From Clostridium_AT stratigraminis (GTDB lineage Bacteria; Bacillota; Clostridia; Clostridiales; Clostridiaceae), in contig NZ_JBJHZZ010000005.1 in the NCBI RefSeq assembly GCF_045310675.1, positions 141,468 to 205,467 of the forward strand: a DNA stretch of 64,000 nt, written 5' to 3'. The notes under the pieces were generated by a model, which searched no databases, was not told where the DNA came from, and saw only the letters and a program-made list of their open reading frames with translations. Positions 17,368-26,337 of this stretch are shown piece by piece. Positions within the stretch are counted from its first letter, which is position 1. Each line of letters opens with the position of its first letter. Position numbers and translations under genes: made by a program.

Positions 17368-17985
17368 TTAAATTAATTTTAATACTTTCTTAGGATCTTC
17401 AAGAATATAATTTGCATTAATACCTTCTGATGATTTGGCACCCCATAATGCCAAGGCAAAATCTATACCTGCACCGTAAGCGCATTCCATATCGTATTTC
17501 GTATCACCAATATAGATTATCTTTGATTTATCTATACCTGCTTGTTCAATTAACTTTAAAATTGGCTCTGGATTGGGCTTATGTTTTTTAGTATCATCAG
17601 CACAAACCACTAAACCAAAGTATTGATCCAGCCCAAAATGTACAAAATCATTTTGAAATTCTTCTCTTGTTTTTGAAGTAACTATACCCATTGAAATTTC
17701 CATTTTACTTAAAGCAGCTAAAGTTTCCTCAATCTTATCAAAAACCTTCACATGCTGGAAACTATCATTTATATACTGATTCCATTTTATAATGCAAGCT
17801 GAAACATTTGATATTTTCAGTTTTTCTAAGGTCACTTCTCCAGGAATACCCAAGGCAAATCTTAATTCATCAAAGCTCATATGCTTATTAAGCTCTTCCA
17901 ATACCAATTTTTGAAGTGATGAAAGAAGCGCAAATTCCGTATCTAAAAGTGTGCCATCAATATCAAAGATAATATAGTTATACAT
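17368..17985 (-). CDS. HAD-superfamily phosphatase (phosphoglycolate phosphatase/PpaX-like)
   Basis: 205 residues. HAD motif I is FDIDGTLLDTE at residues ~7-17, motif II is in GIVTSKT, and motifs III/IV are KPNPEPI and YIGDTKYDMECA. A helical cap lies between motifs I and II (subfamily IA). It hydrolyses a small phosphorylated metabolite; PpaX or phosphoglycolate phosphatase are the nearest named groups. Start ATG at 17985 with GGAGGT directly upstream; the in-frame TTG at 17997 overlaps that site and is not used. Confidence 0.85.
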   Translation of the reverse strand: MYNYIIFDIDGTLLDTEFALLSSLQKLVLEELNKHMSFDELRFALGIPGEVTLEKLKISNVSACIIKWNQYINDSFQHVKVFDKIEETLAALSKMEISMGIVTSKTREEFQNDFVHFGLDQYFGLVVCADDTKKHKPNPEPILKLIEQAGIDKSKIIYIGDTKYDMECAYGAGIDFALALWGAKSSEGINANYILEDPKKVLKLI

Positions 17986-18075
17986 TCTAACCTCCAAGCA
18001 TTAATTTAGTTCACTTATAACAATATATGTATATCATTATAAACCTAAAACGTTTATAGAAAATGAAAATTAGAT

Positions 18076-18105
18076 AAAAAAATGGACAGCTTTATTTGGC
18101 TGTCC
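18076..18105 (-). terminator. Terminator on the minus strand
   Basis: GGACAGC / GCTGTCC with an 8-nt loop, followed on the minus strand by ATTTTTTTATC. It lies about 120 nt downstream of the small gene at 18228-18407. Confidence 0.65.
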
Positions 18106-18137
18106 TTAAAATTTGCTACTATATGCATGTTTAATGT

Positions 18138-18164
18138 GTGGCACGAGAAATGTCCCCGTGCCAC
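18138..18164. repeat. REP-like dispersed palindrome
   Basis: GTGGCACG ... CGTGCCAC, eight perfect pairs around AGAAATGTCCC. Same family as the copies at 30811, 38154 and 49488. Confidence 0.65.
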
Positions 18165-18227
18165 GTAGGAAGTGGAACTATCGTTGTAAGCAGTAAGAAT
18201 ATTTTGTAATGAAGGTCTCACTTATTA

Positions 18228-18407
18228 CTAGCTAGTGAAACTATCATAGTAAGCATTTAGGTCGTTAATTTTCTTATCTAAAACAAAATTCATGTTGTAA
18301 TAGTCAGCAATGTGCTTTAAGAAGGTTTCTTTGGATACACCTGACTTTTCCATTAAATTATCAATTTCATTTAATATTTGTTCTGAAACTCCAACTGTAC
18401 CGTTCAT
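18228..18407 (-). CDS. Small hypothetical protein, 59 residues
   Basis: Start ATG at 18407 has AAAGGAG nine bases upstream; an in-frame ATG at 18461 lacks such a site. The protein is acidic, mostly helical in appearance (SEQILNEIDNLMEKSGVSKE then TFLKHIADYYNMNF), with no cysteines, signal peptide or membrane segment. It does not match a family I know. The helix-turn-helix-like or ribbon-helix-helix-like look of the middle is too weak to claim. Confidence 0.6.
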   Translation of the reverse strand: MNGTVGVSEQILNEIDNLMEKSGVSKETFLKHIADYYNMNFVLDKKINDLNAYYDSFTS

Positions 18408-18583
18408 AACAGACACTCCTTTATAAAATATGTGATATATTATATGTAAATCAAAATACAAAAGTGATACATAATTAATATCCTATACATATATAATATA
18501 ACACATATAATATAATTTCAATATTAAAATGAAACTTTTAAGCAAATTTAAATAATAAAATAAAAATATATAATATAGAGGCC

Positions 18584-19099
18584 TTATAAAGTAAATTCAC
18601 TTTTCATTCTTTTATATTCTATGTAAGTTAAAAAAATCATGATAATATCAAAAATTGTAAGGACAATTAGAAAAGCTGAATGATCAATTGTATAACGATA
18701 AATTTGATAAACAATAAATAAAATAAATGAAACGATAGTTAGGGGATAGGCCCAAATATTTCTTTTCCATAACAAAACAATAAGAATAAATTTAACCAGA
18801 CCATGAGAAATTAAATAGAACACTCCAAAATTTTGCGAACTAATAGAAAAGTTAGAACTCATTTTAATCATTAAATTAGAAATTACATCATTTGGGTCTT
18901 CAGATAATTCGTGCTGCGTTAGTAAAACAACTAATTTGTTAAGTGATGCCGGGGTAAAAAAATTTAATAAGATCCCTCCTATTATTTCTAAAACTCCATC
19001 AATGGCTTTAAGTAAAATTCCAATTTCAAAACTTTTATGAATTACATCATTGTTCATATGTTTAGCTGTAACTTTTCTGTTTTCATTTTTTACTGACAT
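18584..19099 (-). CDS. DUF2127 membrane protein
   Basis: 171 residues with four hydrophobic segments (about 24-48, 90-110, 114-135, 138-160). The pattern and motifs (FEIGILLKAIDGVLEIIGG, LISHGLVKFILIVLLW) fit the DUF2127 family of small integral membrane proteins of unknown role. A GGAG-containing stretch precedes the ATG. Isolated minus-strand gene; the 350 bp upstream (19100-19452) is AT-rich and holds only the terminator of the lectin gene. Confidence 0.75.
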   Translation of the reverse strand: MSVKNENRKVTAKHMNNDVIHKSFEIGILLKAIDGVLEIIGGILLNFFTPASLNKLVVLLTQHELSEDPNDVISNLMIKMSSNFSISSQNFGVFYLISHGLVKFILIVLLWKRNIWAYPLTIVSFILFIVYQIYRYTIDHSAFLIVLTIFDIIMIFLTYIEYKRMKSEFTL

Positions 19100-19402
19100 T
19101 TGTTTTCTCCTTGCTTATAAAAATTCATTATGTTCTCTTTATTAAGAAACACCAATCTATTTATATATTTTAATACTTTTTTATTATGTAATACTAATTT
19201 ATTATATATTTTAATACAGATTCATTAGATTAAGGTTAATAAATCATTAAAAATTTATATATTTCTAACAATATTCTAAAACTCAAATGTAGTATGCAAA
19301 AACCTCCCATAGGATATTTTGCTGCCTCAATTGGCTGCACAAGTACTGATATATTAGTTAAATTATAACATATGTAAAAATATATGTATTAAGTTGCACA
19401 AA

Positions 19403-19438
19403 TAAAAAACTGGCAGAGGGAGTCGTCCCTCTGTCAGT
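19403..19438 (-). terminator. Terminator of the lectin gene
   Basis: On the minus strand ACTGACAGAGGGA / TCCCTCTGCCAGT with a 4-nt loop and then six T. It lies 15 bases after the stop codon of the PLL-type lectin gene. Confidence 0.85.
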
Positions 19439-19452
19439 TTCAGTCTTTGAAG

Positions 19453-20460
19453 CTAGTCTCTCCATATATGCCACATAGCATTGTCACTACCTCTTGCAAA
19501 CACATCAGTTCTATTAGGTCCCCAAGATATTGCAGCTGGGTCTGAGGTTATATTTCCTCCAAGACTACTCCAGCTACTCCAGCGAGAACCATCCCAAGAC
19601 CTGGTGATTACTTGGTTGTTTCGATCCCTAGCAAATACTTCAAGTCTATTTGGGCCTCTAGAAGAAACTGCAGGACCTGAAGTTAAGAACCCACCAAGAT
19701 CTTGCCATCTACTCCAGCTGGTTCCATTCCACCATATGTGAATGAGCTGATTGTTTTGACCGCGAGCAAATACATCAATTCTATTGTTTTCTGAGGAAAC
19801 AGCAGCAGGGGCAGAGGATAATCTCCCAGCTATACGTATCCAATTACTCCATCGTAAGCCATTCCAATATCTATGCCATAGGGCATTGTCCACACCTCTT
19901 ACAAAAGTATCCAGCCTGTTAGGAGCCCATGAAGAAACAGCAGGAGAAGAGGTTAAGTTTCCTCCAAGAAATTCCCATCTGCTCCAACGAGAGCCGTTCC
20001 AGAAAATATGCCACATAGCATTGTCCCTGCCTCTGCCAAATACATCAATTCTATTGTTTCCCCAGGAAACAGCAGCAGGGGCAGAAGTTAATATTCCGCC
20101 AAGATTTACAAAGCCATTCCAGTGCGAACCATCCCACCATTTGTGATATAAAGCACTATCAGTTCCCGTGGAAAAAGTATCAAGTCTGTTAGGTGCCCAT
20201 GAAGAAGCACCTGGCGCAAAAGCTAAAACACCACCAAGGCTCTGCCAGCTGCTCCATCTGCTGCTTAAGGTAGTTGAATCATTCATGCTGCCAGTATCTG
20301 AATCACCATTTACAACTTCTTCTACATCTTCGTTATAAGATGGATCAAAATCTTCAGGATCATCATATGCATCAAAGTACTCAGAATTTCTAAGCTCCCC
20401 ATCTAAAAAAGAGCAAGTAGCTTCAGGTGAGTAATAAGGGCAATAAAAATTATTATACAT
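19453..20460 (-). CDS. PLL-type beta-propeller lectin, six repeats
   Basis: 335 residues. From about residue 68 on there are six successive repeats of 45-48 residues, each with the pattern LGGxLTSxPAxxSWxxNRxDVFARGxDNAxWHxxWNGxxWS. This is the DUF346/PLL-like lectin repeat, known from Photorhabdus lectins that fold as a seven-bladed propeller binding fucosylated or methylated sugars. The first 65 residues are different: tyrosine-rich (MYNNFYCPYYSPEA), then strongly acidic and low-complexity. No signal peptide or anchor is seen, so it may act inside the cell or on the spore, or leave by a non-classical route. AGGAGGT precedes the ATG. Divergent from the gene at 20662. Confidence 0.85.
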   Translation of the reverse strand: MYNNFYCPYYSPEATCSFLDGELRNSEYFDAYDDPEDFDPSYNEDVEEVVNGDSDTGSMNDSTTLSSRWSSWQSLGGVLAFAPGASSWAPNRLDTFSTGTDSALYHKWWDGSHWNGFVNLGGILTSAPAAVSWGNNRIDVFGRGRDNAMWHIFWNGSRWSRWEFLGGNLTSSPAVSSWAPNRLDTFVRGVDNALWHRYWNGLRWSNWIRIAGRLSSAPAAVSSENNRIDVFARGQNNQLIHIWWNGTSWSRWQDLGGFLTSGPAVSSRGPNRLEVFARDRNNQVITRSWDGSRWSSWSSLGGNITSDPAAISWGPNRTDVFARGSDNAMWHIWRD

Positions 20461-20661
20461 TTAAACCTCCTGTGGTTTTTGCTATAGATAAAAATCCTTA
20501 TCACATTCATTTTATGGTTAGCTGTAAAACATGTTACAGAAATAGTATCACTTTCCGTTTAATTCCATAAAATATTATGGATAGTAATAATATGACAAAG
20601 GAAATTACTTGTAATTATCTGGTTACTTTCTATATAAAAGCAATAATTTATGAGGTGAGAT

Positions 20662-21258
20662 ATGGAAAATTTAAGCATTTCAAACAAAGGGAATGAAGCT
20701 TTACGGAATGAAAATGTTATTAGGGTTAGAGATAGTAGAATTACAAGAATTTATACAAATGAAGGGGTAGGATATGTAACAATATCTTATGCAGCTGTAG
20801 GTCCAAATAACATGCTTCATAATTATCGTGTTACATTGGTAATAGGGCCTAATACAATAATACTAAGTCCATATGGAGACAATTTTTCATTTAATAATTT
20901 GAGAGTAGGGATGATAGTAGATGCTGATTTTTCAACTAAAATGACAAAAAGCATTCCACCACAGTCAGAGGCTTTTAAGATAGTTGTCAGTTATAAAAAT
21001 TGGCCTTTTAATTCTAAAACTGATAGAGTATTGGAGGTTGATGTCAACAATAGATATCTTTATACCGGTTTTGCTGACGATATATATAGTCAAATGCGAT
21101 TTCTCATAACTAATTCAACACTAATTTTGGATAGAAGGGGAAATAGAATAAGTTTACGAGATATCAGGGCAGGTCAGATGGTAAGAATAGATTTTGCAAC
21201 CTTTATGACACTTAGCTTTCCGCCACAAACTACAGCGTTTTTCATCCAGGTCCTATAA
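20662..21258 (+). CDS. Hypothetical protein with an internal duplication
   Basis: 198 residues, not recognised. The two halves look like duplicates: each has a beta-rich stretch, then I(I/L)(L)-(S/D) ... (L)RVGMIVDADFSTKMTKSIPP in the first half and IRAGQMVRIDFATFMTLSFP in the second, each followed by PQ(S/T)xAF. No signal peptide, membrane segment or cysteine. A beta-barrel-like repeat domain is likely. Start ATG at 20662 behind GAGGTGAG. It is divergent from the lectin gene across 201 bp, so the two may be controlled together; that is only a hint. Confidence 0.7.
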   Translation: MENLSISNKGNEALRNENVIRVRDSRITRIYTNEGVGYVTISYAAVGPNNMLHNYRVTLVIGPNTIILSPYGDNFSFNNLRVGMIVDADFSTKMTKSIPPQSEAFKIVVSYKNWPFNSKTDRVLEVDVNNRYLYTGFADDIYSQMRFLITNSTLILDRRGNRISLRDIRAGQMVRIDFATFMTLSFPPQTTAFFIQVL

Positions 21259-21270
21259 ATTAATCAATAA

Positions 21271-21307
21271 AAAAAATGTCGATAGATACATTCTATCGGC
21301 ATTTTTT
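21271..21307 (+). terminator. Terminator of the duplicated-domain gene
   Basis: AAAAAATGTCGATAGA / TCTATCGGCATTTTTT with a short loop, ending in six T, 12 bases after the stop codon. Confidence 0.8.
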
Positions 21308-21435
21308 AGGTAACGAAAGTGTATACGTATTATACTTCTTCTATATTTTTATATGATATTATATAATTAAGATGTTACTGTTCGTTTAACTTATGATGCT
21401 GCAGCTTGTGGCATTAGCTGAAATACTACAAAAAT

Positions 21436-21463
21436 GAGGCATGGGGACTTTCACTTACCACAT
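21436..21463. repeat. Degenerate REP-like repeat
   Basis: AGGCATGGGGACTTTCACTT and following CCACAT resemble the GGCATGGGGACGTTTCTC...CCAC core. The copy lies immediately before the ribosome binding site of the NhaC gene. Confidence 0.4.
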
Positions 21464-21475
21464 AGGGGGATTTAT

Positions 21476-22867
21476 ATGAAAGAAAATAAAGTTTCTGATA
21501 GAAATATATATATAATTTTGATTCTTACACTTATTTCAATAATTAGCTGTATTATATTTAAAATATTCTTATTTTATGGCTTTCTTGCTAGTATTGCTGT
21601 TACTTCACTTATACTTATAAAAAGTGGATTTTCAATAATTGAAATATTAAAAATGATTAAAAAAGGCAATGCTGAATGTGCATCACTATTTATTTTAGTT
21701 GCATTAATTGGGGCCATGATCTCTATATGGATGACCTCAGGGGTTGTGCCAACAATGTTGTTCTATGGACTAAAATATATGCAGGGTACTAATTTCTTAT
21801 TTGCAGCTTTTATTCTAACCTCCATAGTTGCAATTTTTATGGGAACGGCAATAGGAACTGTAAGCAGTGTGGGCATTGCTCTGCTAGGACTTTCCAGGGT
21901 ATTTGGAATACCTGACTATATTCTTATGGGAGCTATAGTGTCAGGTGCATTTGTAGCAGACAAGATATCACCAATATCAAGTCTTTTTAACCTTACACTT
22001 GAAACTGTGCAAGTAGGCAGTAAAAAAACACTGCTCTCCATGCTCAAGACCTTTCTCCCAACTTATTTTTTAACGGCTCTTATATATTATTTTTTAGGGA
22101 AAAAGTATACTGCAGTACTTGTAAATTCAAATATAGATAATTTTACCACAGCAATAAGCAGAAGCTTTGTAATATCTCCCTTTGTATTATTGCTGCCATT
22201 AGGTATTATAATAATGTCCTTTCTAGGAGTGAGAATGGTAAAGGCAGTGGCTTTTACATTAGCAATTGGAATAGCTGTCTCTATAGGTCTTCAGAAGGGA
22301 AACTTTTATGCAGTTATGACCGCAGTATTTAGTGGATATAAGGCTGCAACTGATTCTGCTGTATTAAACACTGTTTTAGTCAGCGGCGGCGTACGTTCTA
22401 TGTTAGACATACTCCTTATAATGGCTGGTGCAATAGGTCTAAGCAGCATATTTCAAGAATCTGGTCTAATACTTCCTTTAATTAATAGGCTTACAGGAAG
22501 TATTAAAACGAAGGAAGGGCTTATTATTAAAACAGGGCTTATAAGCAGCATTATGACCTTAATAAGTGATGAAACTATAGGCATTATTCTTCCTGGAAAG
22601 CTTTTAAGCTATAAATATAGTGAATTAGGAATTGAGAATACAACCTTAGCTAGAACAATTGCAGATACAGGAACAATTATATCCCCCCTTATTCCCTGGA
22701 ATGTAAATTCAATATTTATAGTTATTACAACAGGTATTCCAACTTTAGCCTATGGACCTTATTCCCTACTATGCTATTTGTCACCTTTAATAACTGTAAT
22801 TTTTGCCTATATGAGTAGACTCTTCATTAGAAAACAGGTAGAAGAGCTGGAAAGTTCAAGAATATAA
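21476..22867 (+). CDS. NhaC-family Na+/H+ antiporter
   Basis: 463 residues with about ten to twelve hydrophobic segments. Family-type motifs include GTAIGTVSSVGIALLG, SGAFVADKISPISSLFNLT and the late TGTIISPLIPWNVNS. It exchanges sodium for protons, or, in the related MleN branch, malate for lactate with Na+/H+; sequence does not separate these. Start ATG at 21476 has AGGGGGA six bases upstream; the frame is open to 21434 but the earlier ATG lies inside a degenerate repeat. A monocistronic gene. Confidence 0.85.
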   Translation: MKENKVSDRNIYIILILTLISIISCIIFKIFLFYGFLASIAVTSLILIKSGFSIIEILKMIKKGNAECASLFILVALIGAMISIWMTSGVVPTMLFYGLKYMQGTNFLFAAFILTSIVAIFMGTAIGTVSSVGIALLGLSRVFGIPDYILMGAIVSGAFVADKISPISSLFNLTLETVQVGSKKTLLSMLKTFLPTYFLTALIYYFLGKKYTAVLVNSNIDNFTTAISRSFVISPFVLLLPLGIIIMSFLGVRMVKAVAFTLAIGIAVSIGLQKGNFYAVMTAVFSGYKAATDSAVLNTVLVSGGVRSMLDILLIMAGAIGLSSIFQESGLILPLINRLTGSIKTKEGLIIKTGLISSIMTLISDETIGIILPGKLLSYKYSELGIENTTLARTIADTGTIISPLIPWNVNSIFIVITTGIPTLAYGPYSLLCYLSPLITVIFAYMSRLFIRKQVEELESSRI

Positions 22868-22944
22868 TGGACATGTTTTTAAGATTATTGAATTTTTAAT
22901 AGTGATGTGCTTATTAATTGAATGGTTATTCTTTAAGGAATTAT

Positions 22945-22995
22945 AAAAAAATAGGTGCTGGCGTGAAATATAGTTTATTTTTACACCAGCACCTA
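22945..22995. terminator. Convergent terminator between nhaC-like and VOC genes
   Basis: TAGGTGCTGGCGTGAAATA pairs with TATTTTTACACCAGCACCTA. On the minus strand the stem is followed by TTTTTTTATAA, the stronger direction. Confidence 0.8.
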
Positions 22996-23011
22996 AATTA
23001 CAAAAGTTTCT

Positions 23012-23389
23012 CTATTTTTTAGCTTCACCAGCTTGAGGCTTTAGCTCAATTAAATAAAGTAAATTGCCGTCAGGATCATTAAAATAAGCAAATCTAGTTG
23101 TTTCGGAATCCATGAAACGCTGAAATTTAATACCTTTGGATTTTAGAAGCTCAACTTCAGAATTTAACTTTTCTACTTCAAACCCAATAGAGATACTCTC
23201 TGAAAGCTCATGATGCAGGTTATCTGCTCCCTTAGGATGTATTATCCAAATTGTTAGTCCTGGTGCCTCAATCTGAGCCAAATGTCCTTCTATCTGAAAT
23301 TGCAAATTTAATCCTAAGGTCTCTACATAAAATTTTACTGCCTTTTTAAAATCTGCTGCTTCTATTGTTGTATTTGCACTTTTAAACAT
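23012..23389 (-). CDS. VOC superfamily (glyoxalase-like) protein
   Basis: 125 residues, the usual size of a two-module VOC protein. The N-terminal module begins with TTIEAADFKKAVKFYVETLGL, and the C-terminal one ends with RFAYFNDPDGNLLYLIEL, the typical metal-side DPDGN..E motif. The family includes glyoxalases, bleomycin/fosfomycin resistance proteins and dioxygenases; no substrate can be assigned. AGGAGG-like site upstream of the ATG. Confidence 0.85.
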   Translation of the reverse strand: MFKSANTTIEAADFKKAVKFYVETLGLNLQFQIEGHLAQIEAPGLTIWIIHPKGADNLHHELSESISIGFEVEKLNSEVELLKSKGIKFQRFMDSETTRFAYFNDPDGNLLYLIELKPQAGEAKK

Positions 23390-23427
23390 TATTGTGCCTC
23401 CTTTTCATAGAAATGATATTAAAGAAC

Positions 23428-24345
23428 TTATCTATTAATTGATCTTGCCATCCTGTTAAAAGTATGTCTTTTTCCTCTTATTGCTATACTATAATTCATA
23501 ATATTTTCCGGTGGAGCAGCTTTACTGCCGGCATCACCTATATGATGCATATCTGTGCCAGTCATTTTGCACATAAGGGCAATTTGCTTTAAGGTTTCAG
23601 AGTCGGCATCTTCCTGTGAGGTTCCTATTGCAGTCAAGGTAAGAGCACCAAGGCTATGAGCATAAGTTACCAGTTCCCTAACATATTCCATGGTAATGCC
23701 AGGCACAGTACCAGGTGCAGGCAGTAAAATTATATTTGCACCAGCATTAACAAATTCCATTATATCTTCTTTTGTAATAATATTTTCCCCGGCCTCCTTT
23801 AGGGAACCAGCCGCATGCATTTTTCCCGCAGCTAAAATTATCTTATCTCCTAAAGCTGCACTAATGCTTTTTAATGAACTAACAATTGCCTTGTTAGATA
23901 CCCCAGTACCTGGGTTTCCAGTTAGAAGAAGCATATCAGCACCTAATTTATTAGCCGTTACTGCAGCATCAACAGTTGCAAGTCTCCCTTTAGATATTTT
24001 GGAAATCTCCCCAATTGTCTCTTGCTCATTATCTACAGGTTCTAAATTAATGCCAATTAATCTTCCGGTTAGCCTTTTTATTTCTTTAATTATCTCCTCT
24101 TTATCAACAATTGGAATTCCATGAAAAACAGGATCATAAACGTCAAACACATTTAATAATAAAATATCTGCACCAAAGGCAGCAGAATATTCTGCCGAGC
24201 TAATAGGGGAAAAGACATGATCAAATACTCCAATTATTTCTGAAACTAACACTCTGCCTTCACTTGCCTCAATTGCTTGTAAAATATCTGTTTTGCTCAT
24301 CTTAATAAAATCAGAAGCACTGCAATCTAATAAACGTTTTGTCAT
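23428..24345 (-). CDS. TIM-barrel-like protein of unknown function, DeoR-linked
   Basis: 305 residues from the ATG at 24345, which has GGAGGT six bases upstream; the upstream ATG at 24363 would bury that site. Repeated segments look like alternating beta strands and helices (AAFGADILLLNVFDV, VTANKLGADMLLLTGNPGTG, FVNAGANIILLPAPGTVPG), suggesting a TIM barrel. The end has GTDMHHIGDAG and a basic tail. I recall such proteins being labelled haloacid dehalogenase-like, but no HAD motif I is visible, so I do not use that name. It lies 35 nt after the DeoR gene, so it is probably the regulator's target, possibly a sugar or phosphosugar enzyme. Confidence 0.65.
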   Translation of the reverse strand: MTKRLLDCSASDFIKMSKTDILQAIEASEGRVLVSEIIGVFDHVFSPISSAEYSAAFGADILLLNVFDVYDPVFHGIPIVDKEEIIKEIKRLTGRLIGINLEPVDNEQETIGEISKISKGRLATVDAAVTANKLGADMLLLTGNPGTGVSNKAIVSSLKSISAALGDKIILAAGKMHAAGSLKEAGENIITKEDIMEFVNAGANIILLPAPGTVPGITMEYVRELVTYAHSLGALTLTAIGTSQEDADSETLKQIALMCKMTGTDMHHIGDAGSKAAPPENIMNYSIAIRGKRHTFNRMARSINR

Positions 24346-24379
24346 AATTAAACCTCCATCCATAATTTGATATTTAGAA

Positions 24380-25141
24380 TTATATTAGTTTAACATCTAG
24401 TCTCTTTATATGTTCTTTTATTTCCTCGGTAATTTCCGAGTCAGTAATTACTGCATCAAAATCTTCTAAGGAAGCAAAGTTATAGGTACAATCTAAATTA
24501 AATTTTTCTTTTTCTACAAGTAAAAATACTTCTTTACTATTTTTAACTATAAGTTCTTTAATATTACCATCCTCTGAGGTGGCGGTTCCTACACTGCTTG
24601 AATTTAAATTCACACCTGAGCTTCCTAAAAAACCTTTATTGAAGTAATATTTTGATACTCCTTTAATTACCTCTGAACCAATAACTCCACCGGATTTATT
24701 ATCGTACATCCCGCCAATACAAATTAACTTTACTGTTTCATTATCATAAAAAAGTGGGGTTATTATAACCATGTTAGTTATTAAAGTCAGCTTTTTAGTA
24801 CTGCCAGCTATTAACTGAGCTAATAGATCGTTTATACTAGAGGCTTCTATAAAAATAACGTCCCCATCTTCAATTAAATCAAAGGCTTTCCTGGAAATTA
24901 TCTCTTTGCTGTTTAAGCTTACATTCATTCTAGCAGTTATAGGGCTGCTTTTAGAAAACTCTCTATTAAGAATAGCCCCGCCATAGGTCCTTTTTAAAGC
25001 TCCTTCTTTTTCTAATTTTTGAAGATCCTTTCTTATCATCCCTTCAGTAACCTTAAAGATTTCACTTAAATCTTTTACATTTACTCTGCCATTTTTATTA
25101 AGTATATTTAAAATCTGTTCATGTCTTTCTTCTATAAACAT
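24380..25141 (-). CDS. DeoR-family transcriptional regulator
   Basis: 253 residues. The N-terminal winged helix reads FIEERHEQILNILNKNGRVN, then a recognition-helix region VTEGMIRKDLQKLEKEGALK and the wing RTYGGAI, all typical of DeoR. The C-terminal sensor domain contains the DeoR pattern IFIEASSIND near GDVIF and GSSGVNLNSSSVGTAT. It normally represses a sugar-phosphate operon until the phosphorylated ligand binds. The start at 25141 gives the standard MFIEERHEQ N-terminus and has AGAGGT upstream; ATGs at 25156 and 25162 are the alternatives. AT-rich direct repeats upstream (25244-25278) may be its operator. Confidence 0.88.
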   Translation of the reverse strand: MFIEERHEQILNILNKNGRVNVKDLSEIFKVTEGMIRKDLQKLEKEGALKRTYGGAILNREFSKSSPITARMNVSLNSKEIISRKAFDLIEDGDVIFIEASSINDLLAQLIAGSTKKLTLITNMVIITPLFYDNETVKLICIGGMYDNKSGGVIGSEVIKGVSKYYFNKGFLGSSGVNLNSSSVGTATSEDGNIKELIVKNSKEVFLLVEKEKFNLDCTYNFASLEDFDAVITDSEITEEIKEHIKRLDVKLI

Positions 25142-25243
25142 TTGATACCTCTTCATTATCATTTAGTATTATTTCTTCTTATTATTATAACATTATTATC
25201 AAATTAATAAAATACCTTGAAAAATAATTATAAATGATATACA

Positions 25244-25278
25244 ATGATATTAAATATTAATAAATGATAATAAATATT
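25244..25278. promoter_or_regulatory. Direct repeats upstream of the DeoR gene
   Basis: ATGATATTAAATATT at 25244 and ATGATAATAAATATT at 25264 differ by one base and are 20 bp apart, two helical turns. They lie about 100 bp upstream of the DeoR start and could be an autoregulatory operator. The region is AT-rich, so chance is possible. Confidence 0.35.
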
Positions 25279-25351
25279 CATAACTTTATAAATTTTAAGA
25301 GATATATAATTTAGCGTAATAGGATTAGACCTAGCGTTATTTATTATATTC

Positions 25352-25394
25352 TAGGCACCTTCAAAAGAGCGTATAGCTGTTTTGAAGGTGCCTA
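25352..25394. repeat. 15-bp perfect hairpin upstream of the Cof-type phosphatase
   Basis: TAGGCACCTTCAAAA and TTTTGAAGGTGCCTA are exact reverse complements with a 13-nt loop. No T-tract follows, so it is not a standard terminator. It lies 34 bp before the start codon at 25428 and may be a leader structure or a remnant repeat. Confidence 0.55.
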
Positions 25395-25427
25395 ATTAAT
25401 GCAGAAGTGGAAAGACGGGGGATTTAA

Positions 25428-26231
25428 ATGTATAAACTTTTAGCAGTTGATATGGATGGTACATTATTAAATAGTGATAAAATTATTTCAAATACCAATA
25501 AAGAAGCAATTAAAAATGCAATAAAAAAGGGTACAAAGGTTGTTATAACCTCTGGAAGAGGACTAAAGGGTTTAGAAAAATATCTAAAGGAAGTAAATTT
25601 AACAGGAGAAAATCAGTACTTAATTGGAAATAATGGCGGCACAATATACAGAACAAGTGATTTTAAATGTATTGCCTATAAAGGATTAAGAGGCAAGGAC
25701 TTTAAAAAAATTCATTCAATGAGCAGGAAATATGGGTTCAATATGATCGGCTATACTCATGAGGGTGTTATAACGGCGGAAGAAAATGAACTTTCTAGAT
25801 TTGAAGCAAAATTCTTAGAAACAGCTGTTAAAACAATTAATATTGAAACAGGTATAAATGATGAAGATGAAGTAGCCAAGATAATCCTATCGCAGAAAAG
25901 AAAGCTGTTCTTCACAAAGAAGCATGAGCTTCCTGAAAAATTTTTAAGTGATTATAATGTGGTAAAAACCTCGCCCAGAATTTTTGAGGTAATGGATAAA
26001 GACTGTAATAAGGGCTATGGTGTTAAAGCTTTAGCAGACAAGCTTGGGATTAAAAAGGAAGAAGTAATATGCATAGGAGATCAGGCTAACGACATTGAAA
26101 TGATAACCTATGCTGGACTTGGTGTCGCCATGGGAAATGCTATTGAGGAAGTCAAGGCTGCAGCTCAATATATAACTTCAGACAATGATAATGATGGGGT
26201 GGCAAAAGCCATAGAAAAATTTATACTGTAG
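25428..26231 (+). CDS. Cof-type HAD hydrolase
   Basis: 267 residues, HAD subfamily IIB. Motif I is LLAVDMDGTLLNSD at residues ~3-16, motif II TSGRG, and motif III/IV CIGDQANDIEMITYAGLGVAMGNA near the C-terminus; the C2 cap lies between. These enzymes dephosphorylate sugar phosphates or flavin/pyridoxal phosphates. Start ATG at 25428 behind GGGGGA. Monocistronic, and preceded by a strong hairpin of unknown role. Confidence 0.9.
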   Translation: MYKLLAVDMDGTLLNSDKIISNTNKEAIKNAIKKGTKVVITSGRGLKGLEKYLKEVNLTGENQYLIGNNGGTIYRTSDFKCIAYKGLRGKDFKKIHSMSRKYGFNMIGYTHEGVITAEENELSRFEAKFLETAVKTINIETGINDEDEVAKIILSQKRKLFFTKKHELPEKFLSDYNVVKTSPRIFEVMDKDCNKGYGVKALADKLGIKKEEVICIGDQANDIEMITYAGLGVAMGNAIEEVKAAAQYITSDNDNDGVAKAIEKFIL

Positions 26232-26337
26232 AAATTTATTCATAATCTTGGTAAAGGCAAAGAGTTAGTTTATAATATATATAATTATTAGTTAATCAGT
26301 ACGTAGCAATGAATTTGTATATAGGAGGTTGAAAAAT

